7,516 nucleotides of DNA from NCBI GenBank assembly GCA_003555185.1, contig PWFZ01000063.1, positions 1-7,516 on the forward strand, written 5' to 3'. This stretch comes from Balneolaceae bacterium. GTDB taxonomy: Bacteria > Bacteroidota > Rhodothermia > Balneolales > Balneolaceae. The translations under genes and the position numbers were made by a program. The notes beneath the pieces are model-generated. The model was not told the origin of the DNA, searched no databases, and was given only the letters and a program-made list of their open reading frames with translations. Below, piece after piece: positions 1 to 5,076 of the stretch (position 1 is the first letter of the stretch; every line of letters begins with the position of its first letter).

Positions 1-2
1 AC

Positions 3-203
3 TCTCAGCAAATCAACGAAGTACTTTTACCCTTTTGGGATGATTCCGGTGAGGTATCAGTAATGAACACTCTGCAAGTGATGAATGTTAAAGCAAAAGA
101 ACAAACTTACGGGTTTAGGCTGGAAGGCGCTTTCCCCGCAATAATGATGAGTTTAAATATCGATTCAGAAAAAACGGACGCCCATGCGAATCATAACGGG
201 TAA
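3..203 (+). CDS. C-terminal end of an unidentified protein (5' end outside the window)
   Basis: An open frame enters from the left edge and runs about 66 codons to a TAA at 201-203. The other two + frames hit stops by positions 63 and 42, so this is the only frame open across the segment. The readable tail includes the residues GFRLEGAFPAIMMSLNI and ends in a polar, charged stretch. I do not recognise the family. The last 20 bp overlap the start of rsmD in a different frame, which suggests translational coupling or at least co-transcription with rsmD. Some Bacteroidota carry a DUF3822 gene beside rsmD and coaD, but the fragment is too short to say whether this is that gene. Sixty-six open codons are only modestly significant, so the call rests mainly on the tight junction with rsmD. 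Confidence 0.5.
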   Translation, partial: SQQINEVLLPFWDDSGEVSVMNTLQVMNVKAKEQTYGFRLEGAFPAIMMSLNIDSEKTDAHANHNG

Positions 204-735
204 ATTAAAAGGAAGAAATATACCTATACCGAAAACGGATCTGTTAAGACCCACATCAGACCGAACAAAAGAGAGTCTGTTTTCTATAATTGCAGCCCGC
301 CGGTATCTGGATCAAACTGTTGTACTTGATCTGTTTGCCGGCAGTGGGAATCTCGGTTTTGAAGCTATTTCAAGGGGAGCCAAACACGCAACGTTTGTAG
401 ATAATGAATCAGAACACCTCAACCATATTTCCCAGCTGGCTGAAACATTTGATGTTGACGACCAAGTCCTCACGGTACTTTCTGATGTCCGGGATTATAT
501 TGACAGGCAGCACGCTGCGTTTGATTTTATTTTTGCTGATCCACCCTACGACTACTACCACATGGAGGGGTTAATCCACTCTATTATGGATAATGAATGG
601 CTGAACCCTGACGGATGGTTTATTTTAGAGCACGATAAACGACATGACTTTTCCGGACTCGAAAAATGTGTATTTTCGAAAGCATACGGCAGAACGATTG
701 TAAGTATATTTAAGCATTCTGATTTAGACTCTTAA
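184..735 (+). CDS. rsmD: 16S rRNA (guanine(966)-N(2))-methyltransferase RsmD
   Basis: This SAM-dependent methyltransferase modifies G966 of 16S rRNA during small-subunit assembly in the cytoplasm. The 183-residue length is normal for the family. The N-terminus MRIITGKLKGR and the RPTSDRTKE block (residues 22-30) are the usual RsmD opening. DLFAGSG (49-55) is the SAM-binding loop, FVDN (71-74) ends the next strand at the acidic ribose-binding position, and DPPY (119-122) is the catalytic motif of N-methyltransferases acting on exocyclic amines. EH at 149-150 and the AYGRTIVSIF ending also match. The ATG at 184 fits the family start exactly and lies inside the end of the upstream gene; no Shine-Dalgarno motif precedes it. 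coaD follows after 22 bp, a pairing seen in many bacteria, so the two are probably co-transcribed. Nothing in the gene appears broken. Confidence 0.95.
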   Translation: MRIITGKLKGRNIPIPKTDLLRPTSDRTKESLFSIIAARRYLDQTVVLDLFAGSGNLGFEAISRGAKHATFVDNESEHLNHISQLAETFDVDDQVLTVLSDVRDYIDRQHAAFDFIFADPPYDYYHMEGLIHSIMDNEWLNPDGWFILEHDKRHDFSGLEKCVFSKAYGRTIVSIFKHSDLDS

Positions 736-757
736 TATCCACAAAAAACCAATTTCC

Positions 758-1246
758 ATGAGCAAAGTTGCCCTCTACGCCGGCTCTTTTGATCCTGTAA
801 CCAACGGACACCTCGACATATTGGAACGGGCAACTAAACTTTTTGATAAGGTTATCGTTACCGTTGCAGTCAACAAAAAAAAGCAGACCCTTTTTACCGG
901 AGATGAACGAGTTCAACTTTTAGAAGACTCCCTCAAATCTTATAGTTGGAGTGATAAAATGGAAGTAGCACAGTTTACGGGTTTGCTGATCGATTTTGCA
1001 CAAAAGAAGGAAGCTAATATTCTTATTCGGGGTGCACGACGGGTCTCTGATTTTGAGTATGAATTTCAGATGGCACTCACCAACCGACGACTCGCCCCTA
1101 ACATAGACACCGTTTTTTTAATGCCTGATGAGAAATACACGTTTACATCAGCCTCCATTGTAAGGGAAATAGCAGCCTGGGGAGGAGATCTAAGCTCATT
1201 TGTTCCTGATAATGTGGCTGAAGCCCTCCAAAATAAATATTCCTGA
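758..1246 (+). CDS. coaD: Phosphopantetheine adenylyltransferase (CoaD)
   Basis: CoaD transfers AMP from ATP to 4'-phosphopantetheine to give dephospho-CoA, the penultimate and regulated step of coenzyme A synthesis. The protein is 162 residues, the standard bacterial size. It opens with the nucleotidyltransferase signature GSFDPVTNGHLDI (residues 9-21), in which T15xGH18 binds and orients the ATP phosphates. RGARRVSDFEYE (91-102) is the family's RGLRxxxDFEYE block with Ala in place of Leu at 93. YTFTSASIVREIA (127-139) matches the C-terminal SSSxVRE motif that contacts the adenine nucleotide. Active enzymes of this family are hexamers. The gene follows rsmD by 22 bp and lacks a Shine-Dalgarno motif. 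A perfect A/T-only hairpin overlaps its stop codon, and the 93 bp that follow contain no gene. Confidence 0.96.
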   Translation: MSKVALYAGSFDPVTNGHLDILERATKLFDKVIVTVAVNKKKQTLFTGDERVQLLEDSLKSYSWSDKMEVAQFTGLLIDFAQKKEANILIRGARRVSDFEYEFQMALTNRRLAPNIDTVFLMPDEKYTFTSASIVREIAAWGGDLSSFVPDNVAEALQNKYS

Positions 1247-1253
1247 TATTTAT
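1233..1253 (+). other. A/T-only hairpin across the coaD stop codon
   Basis: ATAAATAT (1233-1240) and ATATTTAT (1246-1253) are perfect reverse complements, giving an 8-bp stem around a 5-base loop, TCCTG. The TGA stop of coaD (1244-1246) lies at the loop-stem junction. The stem has no G:C pair and no T-tract follows (AAAAGG comes next), so it does not fit a standard intrinsic terminator. It could be a weak 3'-end structure or chance in AT-rich DNA. Confidence 0.3.
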
Positions 1254-1291
1254 AAAAGGCTCTTCGCAGGTAATAGAATGTAGGCTTAGTT

Positions 1292-1322
1292 TTTGGTATT
1301 TTTAAGACCGCCCGTAATAAAC
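1292..1322 (+). promoter_or_regulatory. Possible Bacteroidota-type promoter upstream of the aminotransferase
   Basis: TTTG at 1292-1295 is followed, after exactly 19 bases, by TAATAAAC at 1315-1322. The spacing and the TTTG and TA elements agree with the Bacteroidota primary-sigma consensus (TTTG, 19 bases, TAxxTTTG), but the last four bases of the downstream box do not match. It lies in the only sizeable gap before the gene at 1340, leaving a leader of about 10-17 bases. The call is tentative and rests on spacing and position. Confidence 0.25.
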
Positions 1323-1339
1323 ATTCATTTACTGAACAC

Positions 1340-2533
1340 ATGATCTCAAAAAGAGCTAACCGACTTTCTCCATCTGAAACTCTGAAAATCACTGCAAAGG
1401 CTAAACAGATGGCACGGGAGGGAGCATCTGTAATCTCATTAAGTGCCGGTGAACCTGACTTTAAAACTCCTGCACATATTTGTAATGCAGCAATTGATGC
1501 CATTACTGATGGTTTTCATGGATATACCATGAATACGGGAATGCCTGAGTTACGGGAGGCAATTTCAGTAAAATTAAAAAAAGACAACAACCTTGATTAC
1601 GCAGCGGATCAAATTGTGCTGTCAAACGGGGCAAAACAGTCTATTGGATTTTCTATTTTAGCTACCATCAATCCGGGCGATGAAGTGCTGATTCCCGCAC
1701 CGTATTGGGTTTCTTATCCCGAAATGGTAAAAATGGCAGAGGGAAATCCAAAAATTATTAAAACGACATTTGCGAACAATTATAAACTCACGCCCGACCA
1801 GCTCGAAGAAGCAATTACCAATAAAACAAAAGCCATTATCCTGTGCACACCATCAAATCCAACGGGTGCTTGTTATACCAAAAATGAATTAAAAGCGCTG
1901 GGTGACATTCTCGAAAAACACCCCGATATCATTATTTTTTCTGATGAGATTTATGAGTATATCGTGTTTGATGGAGAACACACAAGCATACTTAATGCAT
2001 CGCCGGCACTAAAAGACAGAACCGTAATAATCAACGGATTTTCAAAAGGATTTGCAATGACCGGCTGGCGGCTTGGTTACATGGCAGGCCCAAAAACCAT
2101 TGTTGCCGCAATGGCAAAAATTCAAAGTCAGGAAACGTCAGCACCCTCTTCTATTTCGCAAAAAGCAGGCTTAGCTGCCTACACAGGTACCATGAAACCT
2201 ATACTTGAAATGAGAGAGGCGTTTAGAGAACGACGTGACTTTATCGTTCATGCATTGCGCGAGATTAACGGAGTTGAGTGTTTTACTCCATCAGGTGCTT
2301 TTTATGTTTTTCCTGATATCCATCAGTTTTTAGGTAGGGAAACATCCGATGGTGAAAAGATTGAAACATCTACCGATCTATGTATCTATCTTCTTGAGAA
2401 GCATGGCGTAGCTACCGTGCCGGGCGATGCGTTCGGTGAACCCAATGGCCTCCGAATCAGTTACGCCGCTTCCATGGAGCAACTTAATGAAGCTATGACA
2501 CGTTTTAAGAACGGATTATCACAAATAAATTAA
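1340..2533 (+). CDS. Pyridoxal-phosphate aminotransferase, class I, aspartate aminotransferase type (subgroup Ib)
   Basis: This is a PLP-dependent fold-type I transaminase of 397 residues, the usual length. It most likely interconverts aspartate and 2-oxoglutarate with oxaloacetate and glutamate in the cytoplasm; some members of this subgroup also aminate prephenate. SLSAGEPDF (33-41) is the N-terminal substrate loop. W123 in APYWVSYPEM stacks on the cofactor ring. PSNPTG (171-176) and SDEIYE (201-206) hold the PLP-binding Asn and Asp. SKGFAMTGWRLGY (235-247) contains K236, the Schiff-base lysine. R372 in NGLRISYA should bind the substrate alpha-carboxylate. K99 in NGAKQ aligns, by my recollection of the Thermus enzyme, with the lysine that reads the distal carboxylate, favouring aspartate. 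All key residues are intact. It is isolated by gaps of 93 and 80 bp, so it is probably its own transcription unit. The exact substrate is inferred, so no symbol is given. Confidence 0.9.
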   Translation: MISKRANRLSPSETLKITAKAKQMAREGASVISLSAGEPDFKTPAHICNAAIDAITDGFHGYTMNTGMPELREAISVKLKKDNNLDYAADQIVLSNGAKQSIGFSILATINPGDEVLIPAPYWVSYPEMVKMAEGNPKIIKTTFANNYKLTPDQLEEAITNKTKAIILCTPSNPTGACYTKNELKALGDILEKHPDIIIFSDEIYEYIVFDGEHTSILNASPALKDRTVIINGFSKGFAMTGWRLGYMAGPKTIVAAMAKIQSQETSAPSSISQKAGLAAYTGTMKPILEMREAFRERRDFIVHALREINGVECFTPSGAFYVFPDIHQFLGRETSDGEKIETSTDLCIYLLEKHGVATVPGDAFGEPNGLRISYAASMEQLNEAMTRFKNGLSQIN

Positions 2534-2535
2534 GC

Positions 2536-2570
2536 TGCCAATCTGAATTGATTTCCGGCTTTGGCACATT
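2536..2570 (+). terminator. Weak candidate 3'-end hairpin after the aminotransferase
   Basis: TGCCAA (2536-2541) pairs perfectly with TTGGCA (2561-2566) across a 19-base loop, beginning 3 bases after the TAA stop, and is followed by CATTTT. The stem is short, the loop long and the T-run brief, so this would be a poor intrinsic terminator. It is recorded because it is the only paired structure I found in the 80-bp gap before the next gene. Confidence 0.2.
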
Positions 2571-2613
2571 TTATGCTAACACAGCTCTAAACCACCACAT
2601 TAGATTTTTTACT

Positions 2614-2895
2614 ATGCCTACTTACGAGTATAAACGAGAAGATGGAACCACTTTTGAAATAGTACACCCAATGAGTGATGATGCACTTACAAAATGCCCA
2701 ACAACCGGTCAGCCGGTAAAACGGATTATTTCCGGCGGTGGCGGCGTTGTTTTAAAAGGGAGTGGTTGGTATGTCACTGACTACAAAAACAAGCAGAATG
2801 GCAATACGAAGGTGAACGGTTCCTCTGAGGCTCCAAAATCAGAGACATCCAAGACTTCGGGCTCAGACACCAAAAAGTCTACGCCTAAAGATTAG
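2614..2895 (+). CDS. FmdB-like small zinc-ribbon-family protein with degenerate cysteines
   Basis: A 93-residue protein. I place the start at 2614 rather than the in-frame ATG at 2548, because family members begin MPxYEYxC and the extra 22 residues would have no counterpart. The N-terminus MPTYEYKREDGTTFEI and the SDDALTKCP-TTGQPVKRIISGGGG segment follow the FmdB/CxxC regulatory-protein layout. The zinc ribbon normally has two CxxC pairs; here the first pair is absent (KREDG) and the second is reduced to C28, so zinc binding is doubtful. The tail (about residues 57-93) is low-complexity and rich in Ser, Thr, Lys and Asn, as is common in this family. Function is unknown even for well-studied relatives; the FmdB name comes from a proposed regulator of formamidase expression. 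The regulator gene follows after 4 bp, so this is probably the first gene of a four-gene operon. Confidence 0.8.
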   Translation: MPTYEYKREDGTTFEIVHPMSDDALTKCPTTGQPVKRIISGGGGVVLKGSGWYVTDYKNKQNGNTKVNGSSEAPKSETSKTSGSDTKKSTPKD

Positions 2896-2899
2896 TTTA

Positions 2900-3496
2900 A
2901 TGGAAAATGAGAGATCGGACATATACAATCAGGCATCCGAACAATTTGTTCTTCTTTGGGGAGAAATGGCGTCTGCATGGGGCATTAACAAAACAATGGC
3001 GCAGATTCACGCACTGCTATACGCAGAAAATGAACCGCTAGATACCGATACCATCATGGAGAAGCTGAAAATTAGCAGAGGGAATGCTAATATGAATCTC
3101 CGCAATCTGGTACAGTGGCAACTTATTTCTAAAGTGCATTTTAAAGGTCAGCGAAAAGATTTTTATACGGCCGAAAAAGATGTCTGGAATATTGTTGCAT
3201 TGCTGATTAATGAGCGCCAGCAGCGGGAAATTGAGCCTATTCACCAGAATCTGGTTACCTGTTTAGAACTATTTGATAAAAAAGAGACTCTGACAAAAGA
3301 GGAAGAAGATTTTAAAGAACGCATACGAAGTTTTGTTGAGTTTTTAGAAATGTTTGATCGATTTACAAAAGCAATGCTTCCCTACATCAACAAAAAGAAT
3401 TTGAAATTCCTGAAGCAATTAGTGAAGCTGGCTGAAGCCCATCAAACACTAAAAGGCGGAAAAACTCCTGTACTACCAACTGAACCTGATGACTAA
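2900..3496 (+). CDS. GbsR/MarR-type transcriptional regulator
   Basis: A 198-residue DNA-binding protein with an N-terminal winged helix-turn-helix (about residues 30-95) and a C-terminal helical part, probably for dimerisation. SRGNANMNLRNLVQWQLI (59-76) is the recognition-helix region and closely follows the pattern of the GbsR family (SRGNxSMNLRxLxxWGLV). VHFKGQRKDFYTAE (79-92) forms the wing. Residues 100-180 look almost entirely alpha-helical, with acidic stretches. In Bacillus subtilis GbsR senses choline and represses glycine-betaine synthesis and choline uptake; other members respond to osmolytes, so an osmostress role is plausible but unproven. Its targets are not evident here: the next genes, yraN and plsC, are not usual osmolyte genes, although a glucosylglycerol-hydrolase-like gene lies about 1.6 kb downstream. 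The stop overlaps the yraN start by 8 bp, which indicates translational coupling. Confidence 0.85.
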   Translation: MENERSDIYNQASEQFVLLWGEMASAWGINKTMAQIHALLYAENEPLDTDTIMEKLKISRGNANMNLRNLVQWQLISKVHFKGQRKDFYTAEKDVWNIVALLINERQQREIEPIHQNLVTCLELFDKKETLTKEEEDFKERIRSFVEFLEMFDRFTKAMLPYINKKNLKFLKQLVKLAEAHQTLKGGKTPVLPTEPDD

Positions 3497-3851
3497 AACA
3501 ACGCGTGAAATCGGCAATGAAGGAGAAAATATTGCGGCTGCCTATTTAGAGTCTAAAGGGTGGATTATTCTAGACCGGAATTATTTTTTTGAAAAAGCAG
3601 AAATAGATATTGTAGCATTCGACCGTACCCAGATTATTTTTGTAGAGGTAAAACGACGGTCTAACACCTATTTTGGCAGACCTGAAGAGTATGTTACTCC
3701 ATCAAAAGAAAAGAACATGAAATCTGTTGCCGAGGCATGGATTTATGAACGAAAAATGGAGACAGCTCTAGTCCGGTTCGATATAATTTCCATAGTTCAG
3801 GATGGAAATTCAGCCCCGGATATCACACATTTTGAAGATGCTTTTCGCTAA
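3489..3851 (+). CDS. YraN family protein (UPF0102), endonuclease-like fold
   Basis: A 120-residue member of the UPF0102/YraN family, whose fold resembles Holliday-junction resolvases and restriction endonucleases and whose cellular role remains unsettled. GNEGENIAAAYL (residues 9-20) is the N-terminal helix with the family Glu. RNYFFEKAEIDIVAFD (30-45) gives the EID motif, and IIFVEVKRR (49-57) gives the ExK motif; together E38, D40, E53 and K55 form a PD-(D/E)xK-like metal site. All appear intact. The following GRPEEYVTPSKEKN segment is also typical. The gene begins inside the end of the GbsR-type gene (8-bp overlap) and plsC starts 14 bp after its stop, so it sits in the middle of a tight operon. 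Family membership is secure; nuclease activity is inferred only from the motif. Confidence 0.92.
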   Translation: MTKTTREIGNEGENIAAAYLESKGWIILDRNYFFEKAEIDIVAFDRTQIIFVEVKRRSNTYFGRPEEYVTPSKEKNMKSVAEAWIYERKMETALVRFDIISIVQDGNSAPDITHFEDAFR

Positions 3852-3865
3852 CGAATCAATCAGTT

Positions 3866-4603
3866 ATGAACCCCACTCCGATACAAATTATTCGGACCGT
3901 GATGTCGATGATCGTCTTTTTCCTGTTACTGTTAATCATCACTCCGATTGTTCTCTTTTTATTGATCATCTCATTTGGCCGGCTTACAAATTTCATTGTT
4001 GAAAATTTTGCCCCTCTGATATCCTATCCTGTTCTGTGGATTTTGGGAATTGATTTCCACATCAATAAGCAAGTAGATCCACTGCCCAAGCAAGCCGTTT
4101 ATATTTCAAACCATAGCTCTACCCTCGATCTTTTTACCATTCTTGCACTGGGGCTCCCCCGAATCCGTTTTGTTGCAAAATGGGAACTACAGTACAATCC
4201 ACTCTTTTTTATCATTGGAAGGCTAACAGGCCAGGTTTTTATTAAAAGACAAAAATCGAAAAAAGCGATAGAAACCCTTCAGAAATCGTACGATAAAGTA
4301 AAGCGACAGAAACTATCCATATTTGCCGCACCGGAAGGTTCCCGTAAACACAAAGGAATTATCGGGCCATTTAAAAAAGGTCCGTTTCGAACAGCTATTG
4401 CGTTAAATTACCCCATTGTCCCTATTTATTTTGAAGGAAACAGAGAGCTGAGTGGCGGCGGTGGTTCCATGTTTGCCAAACCGGGAAAGTGCATCGCTCA
4501 CATCCACCCTCCTATCGATACATCTGATTGGGATCTTGATAATCTTCCTGACAAAATTGATCAGGTCAGAGAAAGTTATAAAGAGTGGGCAGGGGTTAAA
4601 TAA
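3866..4603 (+). CDS. plsC: 1-acyl-sn-glycerol-3-phosphate acyltransferase (PlsC-like)
   Basis: A membrane enzyme of 245 residues that adds a second acyl chain to lysophosphatidic acid to give phosphatidic acid, the precursor of all membrane phospholipids. Residues 10-38 form a strongly hydrophobic segment, and a second hydrophobic stretch lies at about 48-62; both should anchor it at the inner face of the cytoplasmic membrane. Motif I is NHSSTLD (82-88), with catalytic H83 and D88. Motif II is GQVFIKR (122-128). Motif III is AAPEGSR (154-160), a variant of FPEGTR with Ala in place of Phe and Ser in place of Thr. Motif IV is IVPIYFEG (184-191). Related lysophospholipid or ornithine-lipid acyltransferases share these motifs, so the exact acceptor is inferred. 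It is the last gene of the 2614-4603 run and is followed by 473 bp without a gene. Confidence 0.9.
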   Translation: MNPTPIQIIRTVMSMIVFFLLLLIITPIVLFLLIISFGRLTNFIVENFAPLISYPVLWILGIDFHINKQVDPLPKQAVYISNHSSTLDLFTILALGLPRIRFVAKWELQYNPLFFIIGRLTGQVFIKRQKSKKAIETLQKSYDKVKRQKLSIFAAPEGSRKHKGIIGPFKKGPFRTAIALNYPIVPIYFEGNRELSGGGGSMFAKPGKCIAHIHPPIDTSDWDLDNLPDKIDQVRESYKEWAGVK

Positions 4604-4669
4604 GCAACTTTACCGCAATACGTTACAAAATCTCAATCCACAGATTTCATTTTCAGAATCATATTTCGT

Positions 4670-4690
4670 GTTAAAAATGTGTTTTTTAAC
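4670..4690 (+). terminator. Hairpin downstream of plsC, possible weak terminator
   Basis: GTTAAAAA (4670-4677) and TTTTTAAC (4683-4690) are perfect reverse complements around a 5-base loop (TGTGT), starting 66 bp after the plsC stop. The 3' arm supplies a T-run, but the stem has only one G:C pair at its base and would be unstable. It could act in either direction as a weak terminator, or be an operator-like palindrome. Confidence 0.3.
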
Positions 4691-4752
4691 TCTCAGAACA
4701 TATATTGGGATAGCGTGTTTTTAACGCAGAAAGTATGGACAGTTAGATTAAC
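4670..4752. repeat. Cluster of TTTTTAAC / TTAAC repeat elements
   Basis: TTTTTAAC occurs at 4683-4690 and 4718-4725, with its reverse complement GTTAAAAA at 4670-4677. The longer forms are GTGTTTTTTAAC (4679-4690) and GTGTTTTTAAC (4715-4725). A fourth related element, GTTAGATTAAC (4742-4752), is a short palindrome, GTTA-GAT-TAAC. The bases seen are exact; a function as protein-binding sites is speculation, and AT-rich composition raises the chance of coincidence. Confidence 0.35.
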
Positions 4753-4937
4753 GAAGTCTTCTAAAAGATCCTGTTTATACTCATGTAACTTCGGCCCATT
4801 ATTTAGGATTAAATTAATGACCTACATTTTCGCACAAGATCCAGGAACAACGAACACATGAAATAATTCTATTTGATAAGCAGGGTTTATTGTCAGTACA
4901 GTAAAAAAAAATTACAAAATTTCCCCAATAAGCCGGC

Positions 4938-4974
4938 TGATCCGATCATGAACCTTCAGGAAAAAGGTGATCAC
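4938..4974. promoter_or_regulatory. Two GATC-centred palindromes, possible operator sites
   Basis: TGATC-C-GATCA at 4938-4948 is a perfect 11-base palindrome with one central base, and GTGATCAC at 4967-4974 is a perfect 8-base palindrome. Both share the core TGATC(A), and their centres lie about 27.5 bp apart, between two and three helical turns. They are 103-139 bp upstream of the glycosidase start, a reasonable place for regulator binding. No promoter could be fixed next to them, so the role is only suggested. Confidence 0.25.
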
Positions 4975-5076
4975 AAGTAAGATTTGTTGCAGAGGTAATT
5001 TATGAAAAAGAGTGGGTGAAGAATCAAATGAATGCACTGAATTTACAAAAGGATATCTGCTAAATTCTTAAGAAAT

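Larger units (their letters stand above)
4604..5076. other. 473-bp gene-free AT-rich intergenic region
   Basis: No frame in this stretch gives a convincing protein: the open frames are short and composition-driven, and two of them start inside plsC or have no recognisable motif. No tRNA or rRNA is visible. What it does hold is a hairpin at 4670-4690, repeated TTTTTAAC/TTAAC elements between 4670 and 4752, a run of nine A residues at 4903-4911, and two GATC-centred palindromes at 4938-4948 and 4967-4974. It must carry the end of the plsC transcript and probably the promoter of the glycosidase gene at 5077. I could not place a consensus promoter with confidence. Confidence 0.6.

Noticed and set aside
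710..916. 68-codon open frame on the minus strand over the start of coaD
   Set aside because: It is antisense to the well-supported rsmD and coaD genes and shows no recognisable motif; it is a shadow of their codon usage.
1066..1503. 145-codon minus-strand open frame across the coaD/aminotransferase junction
   Set aside because: It overlaps two conserved genes and the gap between them, and its translation resembles no family I know. The length is unremarkable for an antisense shadow.
2548..2613. N-terminal extension of the FmdB-like gene from an upstream ATG
   Set aside because: The added 22 residues have no counterpart in the family, whose members begin with MPxYEY. The internal ATG at 2614 is the natural start.
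4452..4861. Two overlapping + open frames of 90 and 60 codons after and within the plsC end
   Set aside because: The first begins inside plsC in another frame, and the second has low-information, AT-driven content. Neither has motifs or a plausible start context.
4604..5076. tRNA, riboswitch or CRISPR in the long intergenic region
   Set aside because: No cloverleaf with a T-loop GGTTCRA motif, no regular repeat-spacer pattern and no known riboswitch core could be read by eye.
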